A DNA stretch of 34,173 bases from Fidelibacterota bacterium (GCA_947476895.1 CANJRX010000024.1:1-34173); one strand, 5' to 3'; counted from the first letter of the stretch, positions 5,809-14,070 are shown. Numbers and translations are program-made. The notes: a model not told the origin generated them from the letters alone.

Positions 5809-8297
5809 GATTGCGTCCCGAACAGTGGATCGAGCCTCAAGTATTTATAGCGGATGGTGAGTTCCAGCGCATGGGGCCAGGACGGCGGCGTATCGAGCGC
5901 GATGATCGCCTCAGCCGGTTTGCCAGCCTCGATGAAATAAACGCCACCAGAAATTTTCAAGGCACCGCTCCAGACCGGATTGCGCAGCGTGGCCGGGCGG
6001 CGCTCCCGTTCGCCGACATAGACCGCGCTGACGCTGTCGATCTGCGCCACGGCGCGAAGCGAGGGCCAGGTGAGCCGCAAGCGCCAGTACGCCTCGGGTC
6101 CAAACGGTTTGACGAGGGCCTGGATTTCACCGCGTCCGAAGGCGTTCACATCCAACGGCACGACACCCTGGCGCTTGGTGTCAAAGCCCACGCCGATATC
6201 CGGGCAAATGGTCAGCCCGCCCAGAAGCGGCCCCGCGCCCAAATGCGCCGGGCCCCAAGCCCCCTCTAGTCCCGCCGCGAAGGCGGAGGCGACAAACGGA
6301 TTGGCCACGGCCAGGGCCGCTGCGGGCCAATAGACCTGATGGCGTCCCAGCTCGTTCAAGGCCGTCCAGCCGCGGTATTCGAGGTCTTGGGGATTGAAGG
6401 AGAGGTCCCCCAAGCGGCGCTTATCGCTCACGTCAAAGTTCGCCTCGTGCCGCCAGCCGCCGAGGGCGCTGGCCTCGCCGGTCGTCGGGTGCATCAAGGA
6501 CGCGGAGATGATTTGCGCAATCTGGCTTTTCAGTGTGGGCGTCGAAGCCGGCGTGCGGTCCAGGCCGCCCAAGAGGCCGTTGATGGCCTGCACGCCCGCC
6601 ATGATGCCGTCCTGCGTGGCTTCCATTTGCGTGAGCTGGATTTCGTCGCGCTGGTTGGGAAGGAAAACCGGGCTCCCTTGATCATCATAGCTGTCGAGGC
6701 TGCCCTCGCGGCACATGCAGGCGTGTTCCAGCACGTCGGGCGTGCGCGACAGAAGCGCGGCCGTCATGCCCGAGAAGCCTTCGCCGTTGAGATAGGCGCG
6801 CAGATCAGCGCCGCCGCGCATATGAAGCATGGCCTTGTCGTTGAGCGCGACATAAAGGCCCACAAGCTTCACCGGGCTGCTTTCCCGCTCCAAGATACGC
6901 GCGAGCACGCTTTGAATGGTGGCGGCATAGCCCAGGTCCAGGACCGTGACCGTCTGGGGCTTGGCGAGGTCGATCTGCTTCCCAAGACCCTTCAGCAAGT
7001 TCGCGCGCTGCGTCGCTGACCGCGCCAGAACTTTTTCTCTCAATGCCGGCGTCGCAACAATCGCCTGCGCCAACACCTGCAAGCCATCGACCTGCGCTAA
7101 GTTGAACGTCGGCGGCAGCACACCATTGAGATCGTCTTTGGAAAAACCAAGACCAGTGTAGATGTCGTCGGCGCTGGTCCCGGGGTTCATCAGAATCGCT
7201 TCTGGCAGCAGGTGGAAATCGTCGTCGTAAAGACCGGCGCGCACTACGGCGCGGCGCGAGAGCCACAGCTCCTCGACCGCCAAAGGCTTGCCGAGTTGCT
7301 GCGCCGTAGCTTCGACGACGCGCTTCAGGAAACGCCCCTCGCGCATCAGACCGAAAACTTTGCCGCTGGCTGCGGCGGCCGCCCAGCGAGCGTAACCTGC
7401 GAATACCGGCGCGAGGACAGCAGCGCCGTAACCCCAGAACGGTTTCAACGCAGCCGCTAGGTGTGCCGGCGGGCGATTGCCGATGCGCGAACGCAAGCCG
7501 GACAGACCGAAATCGCCGGTGCTGCCGAGCAAGGCCACGCGCTTCGGACGTTTAAGCGGGAATTCGATGGATTGAACGCGGGGCGAGAAGCTCCATTTAT
7601 CGTAAACCGATACGGCGATGCCGCGCGCACGACACGGATTGATGTCGGCCTCGAGCGAGTCACCGACATGCACCATGGCTGCCGGTGCAACGCCGAGATC
7701 CTTTAAGATCACATCAAAAAGATCGCGGTACTTGGGTTTGCCCTGCTCACAGGAGACATAGATTTTGTCGATCAGCGCGTCGTCGGTGAAACCGGCATGG
7801 GCGAGAAAGCTGCGCAGTTCATCGGCCGAGAAATAAGTATCCGATGCCAGAATGACGCGGGCGCCTGCGGCCTTGGCGGCTTGCATGAGCGCCACGAGAT
7901 CCCGGTCCAGGACCAGCATGTCGCGCTCCATCGCCAACTCGGCTTCAACCTGATCGGCCTTGTCGAAACCAGATGTGAAGATGTGCTCAGGAATGGCGGC
8001 ATAAATATCGGCGAGTGTGACTTCGCGGTAGCCCGTAACGCTTTGCACCTTTTCGCGCGCCGCCATTTCACCGGCGCGGCGCAGATCGGCAAATCCAACG
8101 GCCGCGATATGAGCGGCAAGCTTGCCGTTGTCCGCGAGGCGGTTTCCCAGCACGAGAAACATGTCTTGCGGTTCAGGCACACGCCGCCACAGCAGCGTGT
8201 CGAACACGTCGAGCGACAGCACTTGGAATTGGCCGGCGGTTAAACCGCTCAGCACAGGCGCAAGCCGTAAATCCGTCACTCCCGAAACCTCAGACAC
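5805..8297 (-). CDS. Large HAD-superfamily hydrolase-domain protein (COG5610-like)
   Basis: The 830-residue protein begins with a complete HAD phosphatase core: motif I LSLDVFDTLL (Asp30 and Asp33), motif II ILASDTYF (Ser152), motif III Lys187 in QGKPKY, motif IV VHVGDSLEADI (Asp213). A helical cap lies between motifs I and II. Residues ~260-600 form a second region with conserved-looking segments (FGLMREGRFL, VLDLGYAATIQSVLARIL) resembling the extended part of COG5610-type proteins often found in surface polysaccharide loci. The last ~180 residues are rich in beta-strand-like sequence and I do not recognise them. It starts at a GTG preceded by GGGGGA. It is coupled by a four-base overlap to the GT2 gene, which suggests a role in glycan assembly or modification. 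Substrate unknown. Confidence 0.72.
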   Translation of the reverse strand: MSEVSGVTDLRLAPVLSGLTAGQFQVLSLDVFDTLLWRRVPEPQDMFLVLGNRLADNGKLAAHIAAVGFADLRRAGEMAAREKVQSVTGYREVTLADIYAAIPEHIFTSGFDKADQVEAELAMERDMLVLDRDLVALMQAAKAAGARVILASDTYFSADELRSFLAHAGFTDDALIDKIYVSCEQGKPKYRDLFDVILKDLGVAPAAMVHVGDSLEADINPCRARGIAVSVYDKWSFSPRVQSIEFPLKRPKRVALLGSTGDFGLSGLRSRIGNRPPAHLAAALKPFWGYGAAVLAPVFAGYARWAAAAASGKVFGLMREGRFLKRVVEATAQQLGKPLAVEELWLSRRAVVRAGLYDDDFHLLPEAILMNPGTSADDIYTGLGFSKDDLNGVLPPTFNLAQVDGLQVLAQAIVATPALREKVLARSATQRANLLKGLGKQIDLAKPQTVTVLDLGYAATIQSVLARILERESSPVKLVGLYVALNDKAMLHMRGGADLRAYLNGEGFSGMTAALLSRTPDVLEHACMCREGSLDSYDDQGSPVFLPNQRDEIQLTQMEATQDGIMAGVQAINGLLGGLDRTPASTPTLKSQIAQIISASLMHPTTGEASALGGWRHEANFDVSDKRRLGDLSFNPQDLEYRGWTALNELGRHQVYWPAAALAVANPFVASAFAAGLEGAWGPAHLGAGPLLGGLTICPDIGVGFDTKRQGVVPLDVNAFGRGEIQALVKPFGPEAYWRLRLTWPSLRAVAQIDSVSAVYVGERERRPATLRNPVWSGALKISGGVYFIEAGKPAEAIIALDTPPSWPHALELTIRYKYLRLDPLFGTQS

Positions 8298-8344
8298 CCG
8301 TCCCCCACTAAAAATCCGCAGCGTGGGGTGGAGTGTAGCGAAAC

Positions 8345-9451
8345 CTAGGCGCGAGCGGAACGGCCTAAGGCGCGCATCGTTTTCAGGTCGCGGAAGCGGA
8401 TCAATTGCTTACCGGCCTCATCCCACAGCGCGAGGCGCGTGCAGCGGAGGGATTCCAGCAGGGTGACCCGCCGCACCTGGTCGAGTTCCGGCACGCGGTC
8501 CTGGCATTCCTGCAGACGATAGTTCGGCACGCGGCTGCACAGGTGGTGGATGTGGTGAAGGCCGATGTTGGCGGTCAGCCACTGCAGAACCTTGGGCAGG
8601 GTGTAATAGGAACAGCCGTAAAGTGCGGCGTGATCCGGGTTCCAGTCGTCGCCGCGCCACCAATGCACGCCGTCGAATTGATGCTGGATGAAGAACAGCC
8701 ACACGCCGATGGCCGAGGCGATGAGCGTGACGGGCACTTGCAGCTTGATCAGGTCAATCGGCCCGATCAAAAGCCCCAGCACCACCAGAACCGCGGCAAT
8801 CGCACCGTTGGTGGACATCACGCTGCCCCACATCCGGGTTTTGCGGAGGGAGAGATCGAGCGGGAAACGATGCTTGATGACGAAAACATAAGCCGGGCCG
8901 ATCCCAAACAGCACGATGGGATGGCGATAAAGCTGGTACAGGAACCGTTGCCAACGCGAGAGCGCGAGATATTCGCGCACGGTCAGCGTCGTCACATCGC
9001 CGACGCCGCGGCGATCAAGATTGCCCGAGGTGGCGTGGTGTTCGGCGTGCATACGGCGCCAGTAGGTATAAGGCGTCAGTGTCAGCACACTGAGCATGCG
9101 GCCCACAAGATCGTTGGCGCGCTGAGAGCGGAAGAACGAGCCGTGACCGCAGTCGTGCTGGATCAGAAAAAAGCGCACCAGGAAAAAGCCGGCCGGCACC
9201 GATAGCGCCAGCGTCAGCCAATAGCTGACATCCAGCGACCACCACATGGTCAACCAAAGACCGCAAAAGGCCGCCGCGGTGACCAGCAGCTGGCGCAAGC
9301 CTTTGAAGCTGTCGGGGACAGCATGAGCTTTCACCCGCGCGACAAGGTCGTGGGGCGTGGCCGTGGGTGAAACTTCAGGAGAAGACGAAATGCATGGTGC
9401 GGAACCTTGACTGCCCGCAGGATGTACGTCGATCACGATACCAAAACTCAC
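8345..9451 (-). CDS. Membrane fatty acid desaturase
   Basis: The 368-residue protein carries the three histidine boxes of integral-membrane fatty acid desaturases: HDCGH (99-103), HAEHH (135-139) and HHIHH (299-303), which bind a di-iron centre that removes hydrogens from acyl chains. Membrane segments flank the boxes (about 57-72, 76-97, 178-193, 212-229, 238-255). It fits the DesA/Delta-12-type group (COG3239), but regiospecificity cannot be told. The start is uncertain: the GTG at 9449-9451 has no good ribosome binding site, and no in-frame ATG occurs before the first box region, so a GTG a few codons later is equally possible. It stands alone, 47 bases after the start of the HAD gene's promoter region, pointing the same way. 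Confidence 0.87.
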   Translation of the reverse strand: MSFGIVIDVHPAGSQGSAPCISSSPEVSPTATPHDLVARVKAHAVPDSFKGLRQLLVTAAAFCGLWLTMWWSLDVSYWLTLALSVPAGFFLVRFFLIQHDCGHGSFFRSQRANDLVGRMLSVLTLTPYTYWRRMHAEHHATSGNLDRRGVGDVTTLTVREYLALSRWQRFLYQLYRHPIVLFGIGPAYVFVIKHRFPLDLSLRKTRMWGSVMSTNGAIAAVLVVLGLLIGPIDLIKLQVPVTLIASAIGVWLFFIQHQFDGVHWWRGDDWNPDHAALYGCSYYTLPKVLQWLTANIGLHHIHHLCSRVPNYRLQECQDRVPELDQVRRVTLLESLRCTRLALWDEAGKQLIRFRDLKTMRALGRSARA

Positions 9452-9776
9452 TAGTCGTTATGGGAGCAATCGGGTTGCCGGCATCCCCGGCCTTGCGATC
9501 ACCGATCGCCTTGTCCCCCCGCGCGACTGCGTCCCTTCAGTCACGCGGCGCGGACAATACATGACGCCGAACTTGGGCGCTATCTTGAATAGGCGGCGAA
9601 TTTCGGTGTCGAATCAACGGCACACGCTTGACGGGCGTCAACGCCGCGCCCACCTCACGGCAAAGCTGCGCTTTCCGCGCCAGTTGCCTAAAGTCTGTTC
9701 GTGTACCAACCTTTTGCGCATGTTTACCGTGTGCCCTGAGGTCGATGAAATATCTGAAATTCGAGGAGTGTGAGCC
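9452..9776. other. Divergent intergenic region between desaturase and aldo/keto reductase
   Basis: No gene is seen in these 325 bases. The region must hold promoters for both neighbours. An inverted repeat TTGACG-GG-CGTCAA at 9628-9641 is the clearest structure and could be an operator or part of a -35 element; no convincing complete promoter could be assigned. Confidence 0.4.
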
Positions 9777-10820
9777 ATGGAATACCGGCGTCTTGGCGCT
9801 TCCGGTCTGCGGGTGCCTGTTCTGAGTTTCGGTACCGCCACCTTTGGCGGTGGCAATGATTTCTTCAAAGCCTGGGGCTCGACCGACTCAGGCGGCGCAG
9901 CGCGGCTGGTGGATGTCTGCCTGGATCACGGCGTGTCGCTGTTCGACAGCGCCGACGTTTATTCAAATGGGCTTGCTGAGCAAATCCTGGGCGAGGCCAT
10001 CAAGGGCCGGCGCAATCGGGTGATGATCTCGACCAAAGCGACCTTTGCCGTGGGCGATGGACCCAATGACTATGGCTCATCACGCCAGCACCTGATCGAT
10101 GCGGTGGATAGTGCCTTGAAACGTCTCGGCACCGATTACATCGACCTGTTTCAACTGCACGGCCAGGACTACAACACGCCGGTCGAAGAGACCCTCGCGA
10201 CACTGGATCAACTCGTACGCGCGGGAAAAATCCGCTACGTCGGCGCGTCGAACTTCTCAGGCTGGCACATGATGAAGTCCCTGGCCGCTGCCGACCGTTA
10301 TGGCTATCCGCGCCATGTTGCGCATCAAATCTATTACTCGCTGCTGAACCGCGACTATGAATGGGAACTGATGCCGCTGGGCGTTGATCAAGGCATCGGC
10401 GCGTTGGTCTGGAGCCCGCTGGGATGGGGAAAACTCACCGGAAAAATCCGCCGCGGCCAGCCGGCGAAGCCTGGCACGCGCGCCTTCGACATCGCCGGCA
10501 CCGGACCGCATTTCGAAGAAGAACGCCTGTTCCGCATCGTCGATGCGCTCAGCGCCGTGGCCGATGAAACCGGCAAGACGATCCCGCAGGTGGCGCTCAA
10601 CTGGCTGCTGCAACGCCTGACCGTCGCCAATGTCATCATCGGCGCGCGCGACGAGAAACAGCTGATCGACAATATCGGCGCCGTCGGCTGGACGCCCACG
10701 CCGGCGCAAATGACCGCGCTGGACGCTGCCAGCCTCACACCCGCGGCCTATCCGGTCTGGCATCAGTACAGCTTCCCGAACCTCAACGAGCGGGCGTCGG
10801 TGCCTTATCCCAAAGTCTAA
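9777..10820 (+). CDS. Aldo/keto reductase
   Basis: The 347-residue protein is an NADPH-dependent aldo/keto reductase with the family's TIM barrel and catalytic tetrad: Asp57 and Tyr62 (FDSADVYSNG), Lys87 (ISTKAT) and His128 (LFQLHGQD). The C-terminal cofactor site shows VANVIIGARDEKQL, typical of the YajO/Tas-like group (COG0667). It would reduce an aldehyde or ketone in the cytoplasm; the substrate is not evident. The ATG at 9777 is supported by GAGGAG nine bases upstream. The gene is monocistronic and ends at a strong hairpin shared with the convergent polyamine gene. Confidence 0.92.
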   Translation: MEYRRLGASGLRVPVLSFGTATFGGGNDFFKAWGSTDSGGAARLVDVCLDHGVSLFDSADVYSNGLAEQILGEAIKGRRNRVMISTKATFAVGDGPNDYGSSRQHLIDAVDSALKRLGTDYIDLFQLHGQDYNTPVEETLATLDQLVRAGKIRYVGASNFSGWHMMKSLAAADRYGYPRHVAHQIYYSLLNRDYEWELMPLGVDQGIGALVWSPLGWGKLTGKIRRGQPAKPGTRAFDIAGTGPHFEEERLFRIVDALSAVADETGKTIPQVALNWLLQRLTVANVIIGARDEKQLIDNIGAVGWTPTPAQMTALDAASLTPAAYPVWHQYSFPNLNERASVPYPKV

Positions 10821-10824
10821 ACAG

Positions 10825-10858
10825 AAAGAGCGCGACCGGTTTTTCGGTCGCGCTCTTT
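10825..10858. terminator. Bidirectional hairpin terminator
   Basis: A perfect 14-bp stem (10825-10838 with 10845-10858) closes a GTTTTT loop. The stem is GC-rich in its inner part and ends in AAAGAG/CTCTTT, so RNA from either direction has a U-containing 3' flank. It sits between the stop codons of the convergent aldo/keto reductase and the deoxyhypusine-synthase-like gene and should serve both. Confidence 0.8.
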
Positions 10859-10880
10859 ACTGCTGCTTTGCGCAGACGTT

Positions 10881-11972
10881 TTAGTCGAACATCTTCGCGA
10901 ACTTGCGGGCCTTACGCTTTTTCCAGGCGCCGCGGTGGTAGGCGTCAGAGCCGATCAGCGGGATCACGCTGGAAGCTTCGGCGAAGACCATCTGTTCATA
11001 CGCCAGATCAACCTTGCCCCAGGAATTGGCTTCCTTGAGGGTCGAGGACGAGCAGGCGCCGTCGCGCGTATCAGCGACCGTGATCTGCACGGCGTATTTG
11101 TGCATCTCGGCTTCGACGCCCAGGATTTCGGCGCAGACAACCGTGTCTTGCACGAAGTTCTTGGGCACGCCGCCGCCTATCATCATCAGGCCGGTGGAGC
11201 CGGCTTTGATCTTGATGTCGGTCAGTTCGCGGAAGTCGGCGATCGAATCAATGGTCATGTGCGACTTCGGATTGCGCTTCTGGTGCAAGACCAGGCCGAA
11301 GCCGGCCGAGCTGTCGGTGAAAGCCGGGCAGAAGATCGGCACATCCATGTCGAAGCAGGTCTCGACCAGCGATTCCTTCTTGCGGTTTTTACGGCCCTTC
11401 AGCCAGCGACCCATTTCCTTGATGAACGCGCGCGACGAATAGGCGCGCGGCTCCAGGCTATCGGCAATCTCACCGATCACGGCGTCGCAGTGCTGCAACT
11501 CTTCTTCATCGATGTAGGTGTCGTAGATGCGGTCGATGTAATTCGCACGCAGCTCGCTGTCGTCGATGAACTGCGAACCCTGATAGTGCTTGAAGCCGAG
11601 CGCTTCGAAGAAATCCATATCGACGATGGACGCACCGGTTGAGACGATGGCGTCGATCATGCCGTACTTCACCATGTCGACGTACACCTGCATGCAGCCG
11701 CCGGCCGAGGTCGAGCCCGCGAGAGTCAGGATGTTCGAACACTTCGAATCACCAAGCATCATGTTGAAGATGGCGGCCGCGCGCGAGGTATCGCGCGACG
11801 TGAACGACATCTTGCCCATGGCGTCGATGATGGGGCGCGCGTCGAACGACGTGATGTCGATATGCTCGACCGGCGTCGACAGCAGACGGGCCTTCTGGTT
11901 GCTCCGGGCCTTCACGGCAGGAGCTTTCTTGTTTGCTTTCGCGGCAGTCTTCTTTGCTTTGGGCGCAGCCAT
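10881..11972 (-). CDS. Deoxyhypusine-synthase-family enzyme, probable homospermidine synthase
   Basis: The 363-residue protein matches the deoxyhypusine synthase family, including the segment with the catalytic lysine: ANSWGK, Lys320, where the enzyme-imine intermediate forms. Other signatures are LTLAGSTSAGG (82-92), VSTGASIVDMDF (110-121) and MMIGGGVPKNF (263-273), the NAD-binding region. Bacteria lack eIF5A, the eukaryotic substrate; bacterial homologues are known or proposed to make homospermidine or related polyamines. The ornithine decarboxylase just upstream supports this. The first ~30 residues are rich in Lys and Ala, like a histone H1 tail. I use the ATG at 11970-11972; the longer frame would need a TTG start. 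A short inverted repeat (12032-12047) lies between the two genes. Alternative: another bis-aminoalkyl polyamine product. Confidence 0.82.
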   Translation of the reverse strand: MAAPKAKKTAAKANKKAPAVKARSNQKARLLSTPVEHIDITSFDARPIIDAMGKMSFTSRDTSRAAAIFNMMLGDSKCSNILTLAGSTSAGGCMQVYVDMVKYGMIDAIVSTGASIVDMDFFEALGFKHYQGSQFIDDSELRANYIDRIYDTYIDEEELQHCDAVIGEIADSLEPRAYSSRAFIKEMGRWLKGRKNRKKESLVETCFDMDVPIFCPAFTDSSAGFGLVLHQKRNPKSHMTIDSIADFRELTDIKIKAGSTGLMMIGGGVPKNFVQDTVVCAEILGVEAEMHKYAVQITVADTRDGACSSSTLKEANSWGKVDLAYEQMVFAEASSVIPLIGSDAYHRGAWKKRKARKFAKMFD

Positions 11973-12031
11973 GGGTCGAGCGTCCGTTCCTGATAGGGTT
12001 GAGGAAGTAGAGAAAAGGCAGAGCAATACGC

Positions 12032-12047
12032 TCCGGTCAAGACCGGA
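12032..12047. repeat. Short inverted repeat between the two polyamine genes
   Basis: TCCGGT and ACCGGA pair around CAAG, in the 97-base gap between the decarboxylase stop and the synthase-like start. No T-run follows, so it is not a classical terminator; it might affect mRNA processing between the two genes. Confidence 0.35.
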
Positions 12048-12069
12048 ACGGGACTCTGTTAACGCAAAG

Positions 12070-13476
12070 CTATTTTAGCTCAAGCGCCCCGGTGCTGGTG
12101 TTACCGTCCGTGGACAATTCCCGCGACTCCGACGACGGCGGTTCAGGTGCCCTGAGCGTCAAAGGCATTTGGACCGTTTCGCCGCCCGTTGCCGGCTGCG
12201 AGACGTCACCCGGGGCGCGGCGGCGCGGGCGTTCCGCAGCCGCGATCGCTTCTGGCCACACCGTGGCCGCTTCCTGGGAATGGAAGCCGTTGAAACGCGT
12301 CTGCATGGCCGAGCCATAAGCGCCCAGCATGCCGATCTCGATCCAGTCACCTTCCTGGGTGTCCTCGGGCAGCATGAACGGGCCCTTCATCTTGTCCATG
12401 TTGTCGCAGGTGGGTCCGTAGAACACGAACGGCACCAGCTTCTCGGACGGAAGGCGGCTGTTGGGCGTAGACGAGTTCTTGCCGCTGCGGCTCAAGGGGC
12501 GCACCAGACGCACCGGGAAGCGCCAGTTCAGGGCGCCGGCGTCAAACAGGCTGCCGTAGGTGCCGTCGTTGATGAACAGGCGGCGGCCTTTGCGCAGCAT
12601 CACGCGCACCAGCATGGACGCACCCGCGGCCACCATGGCGCGGCCAGGCTCGCACCACAGCTCGGCGCCCGCGGCAATGCCGCCCGGGCCGACGATGTCG
12701 TGGGCCGCATCGGTGATGGCCGAGATGAAGCTCTCCAGCGGCGGGGGCGTCATATTCGGATAAGTCGCGGGGAACCCGCCACCCACATCCAGGATGTCCA
12801 GTTTGACCTTGGCTTTAGCAATGACATCGCCCGCGCGCATGATGGCGGCGCGGTAGGCGGCCGGGTCCATACACTGCGAGCCGACGTGGAAGCAGATACC
12901 GACCTTATGGGCGACCTTGCGGGCATGGCGCAGCAGATCGGCCGCAGCCGAGGGGGCCGCGCCGAATTTGCCGGAGAGGTCATAGGCCGCCGCATTTCCC
13001 GACACCGCCAGGCGGATAAACAGGGTCAGATCCTTGGCGGATTTGGTTTCCTCAAGGATCTTCATCAGCTCGCCTACGGAATCGAGCGAGAAGCTGCGCA
13101 CGCCAAGTTTGTAAGCCGCACGGATGGAATCGCGGCTTTTGACCGGGTGCATGAAGTGCAGGTCGACGCCTTTCGGGAACAGGCCCTTCACCAGACGCAC
13201 TTCGTCCAGCGAGGCCACGTCGAATTGGCGAATGCCGGCGGCATGCATATGGCGCAGGAAATCCGCGCCGGGATTGCACTTCACGGCATAGAGCACTTTG
13301 CCCGGGAACTGGGTAAGGAAACGCTGGGCCTGATTGCGCACGCTTTCAGGGAACACGCACTGCACGGGCGCTTCGGGTTTCAGCCGCTTGGCCACGTCGT
13401 CGACGGAACGGAACAGCGTTTCCGGCGTGTAGCTCGCAGTGGGTTGTTCGAGGTGGCGTGTCTTAAATTGGACCAT
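12070..13476 (-). CDS. Ornithine decarboxylase (alanine-racemase-fold, PLP)
   Basis: The 468-residue protein is a fold-III PLP decarboxylase. Lys66 (LYAVKCNP) binds the cofactor, HVGSQ (197-201) and CEPGRA (275-280) contact its phosphate, and YGPTCDNMD (353-361) carries the Cys357/Asp358 pair typical of ornithine (or ornithine/lysine) decarboxylases rather than diaminopimelate decarboxylase. It makes putrescine in the cytoplasm and would feed the synthase-like gene downstream. It is longer than usual (family about 380-410): residues from about 412 form a low-complexity Pro/Ser/Thr-rich tail, and there is a Ser/Asn-rich stretch near 329-345. The ATG at 13474-13476 has only a distant AGGAA site, and a structured leader with an upstream ORF precedes it, suggesting control of translation. 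Confidence 0.9.
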   Translation of the reverse strand: MVQFKTRHLEQPTASYTPETLFRSVDDVAKRLKPEAPVQCVFPESVRNQAQRFLTQFPGKVLYAVKCNPGADFLRHMHAAGIRQFDVASLDEVRLVKGLFPKGVDLHFMHPVKSRDSIRAAYKLGVRSFSLDSVGELMKILEETKSAKDLTLFIRLAVSGNAAAYDLSGKFGAAPSAAADLLRHARKVAHKVGICFHVGSQCMDPAAYRAAIMRAGDVIAKAKVKLDILDVGGGFPATYPNMTPPPLESFISAITDAAHDIVGPGGIAAGAELWCEPGRAMVAAGASMLVRVMLRKGRRLFINDGTYGSLFDAGALNWRFPVRLVRPLSRSGKNSSTPNSRLPSEKLVPFVFYGPTCDNMDKMKGPFMLPEDTQEGDWIEIGMLGAYGSAMQTRFNGFHSQEAATVWPEAIAAAERPRRRAPGDVSQPATGGETVQMPLTLRAPEPPSSESRELSTDGNTSTGALELK

Positions 13477-13740
13477 CTTTACGTTTCGTTCCTGCTATCC
13501 ACACTTGTCTAAATTGGGGCCGCTTTCGGCGGCGGCATGACTTCAGCCCAACCGGTTTCCCCGGTGCGCTTTTCTCATAACGGTGAGGACGGGATTTCAA
13601 TCCCGAAGGACGAGCGTCCTGGATAAGACCACGCAGGCCCAGGACATCTGACGGCAACGGCGAACGGCCGCCAAAGAGGCGGAGCGTCGCAGACGAGTTC
13701 TCTCTTTTAGAAGGGGCATGCACGGCTTCCTTTGATCAAT
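13477..13740 (-). promoter_or_regulatory. Structured mRNA leader of the ornithine decarboxylase gene (speF-motif-like candidate)
   Basis: About 260 bases read leftward before the decarboxylase contain an upstream ORF with a strong start and at least four hairpins in series: CCGCC-TCTTT-GGCGG (near 13675-13689), AGGAC-GCTC-GTCCT (13607-13620), CGGGAT-TGAA-ATCCCG (near 13587-13602) and ACCGG-GGAAA-CCGGT (near 13551-13565); a further GCCGC/GCGGC pairing lies near 13520-13537. The third overlaps the end of the upstream ORF. The Rfam speF motif is a known conserved leader upstream of alphaproteobacterial ornithine decarboxylase genes; position and context fit, but I could not check the alignment. 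No T-run terminator is obvious, so control by translation or Rho is more likely than classical attenuation. Confidence 0.6.
13597..13719 (-). CDS. Upstream ORF / candidate leader peptide of the ornithine decarboxylase gene
   Basis: A 40-codon frame starts at the ATG at 13717-13719 with AAAGGAAG seven bases before it, a stronger start signal than that of the decarboxylase itself. The peptide is very basic: it begins MPLLKERTRLRRSASLAAVR, continues with RCRQMSW, and ends RTLVLRD before a stop at 13597-13599. It contains nine arginines but no known domain. Arginine and ornithine are metabolically close, and ornithine-sensing leader peptides (SpeFL) control ornithine decarboxylase in enterobacteria; this peptide is not obviously similar to SpeFL. 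The stop lies about 120 bases before the decarboxylase ATG, inside a row of hairpins. Confidence 0.5.
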   Translation of the reverse strand: MPLLKERTRLRRSASLAAVRRCRQMSWACVVLSRTLVLRD

Positions 13741-14070
13741 CAGACGAACAAAAGTCCAACCAACGAAAGGACGCTTACGTCGTTGCTTAACGGCAAGCTG
13801 CTTTAGGCACGTGCGCGTAACGTCTGGGTTCGCATTTACTCCTATTGCGCCGGAAATCAAGTAAAAATCTCCCGGCGCCGGATTTTTTGGGACGCTGTGT
13901 TTTGGCGTCAACACTTTGGAAACCTTTGGCGCGCGCCTCCAGGACTTTTCGAGACAACACTATGGCGCGATCAAGGCGGGCACGCCCCGCGCAAATCAGA
14001 TAGCAACCGCCGGCGCGGCAGCGTAGTCTGTGACACTGTTTGGGGCGTCACCTTTGGGGAGGAATACACC
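13741..14070. other. Divergent promoter region between the polyamine leader and the MAPEG gene
   Basis: Upstream of the leader and of the rightward MAPEG gene lie about 330 bases without a convincing gene. An open frame continuing upstream from the leader ORF exists on the left-going strand but has no supported start. Promoters for both directions must be here; weak TTGAC-like elements occur (for example near 13905-13910, left-going), none with a convincing partner. GGAGG at 14059-14063 is the ribosome binding site of the MAPEG gene. Confidence 0.4.

Noticed and set aside
9628-9641. TTGACG-GG-CGTCAA as a complete promoter for the aldo/keto reductase
   Set aside because: No good -10 hexamer is found at the right distance; it is kept only as a possible operator.
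10935-11642. 235-codon rightward frame inside the deoxyhypusine-synthase-like gene
   Set aside because: It is the opposite-strand shadow of a gene with clear catalytic motifs; such long shadows are common at this GC content.
12169-13512. 447-codon rightward frame opposite ornithine decarboxylase
   Set aside because: Shadow of the decarboxylase; its His/Gln/Arg-rich composition is typical of antisense translation and it has no family signature.
13463-13723. 86-codon frame overlapping the leader ORF of ornithine decarboxylase in another frame
   Set aside because: It starts at a GTG two bases off the well-placed ATG of the 40-codon ORF and has no family likeness; the 40-codon frame fits the ribosome binding site better.
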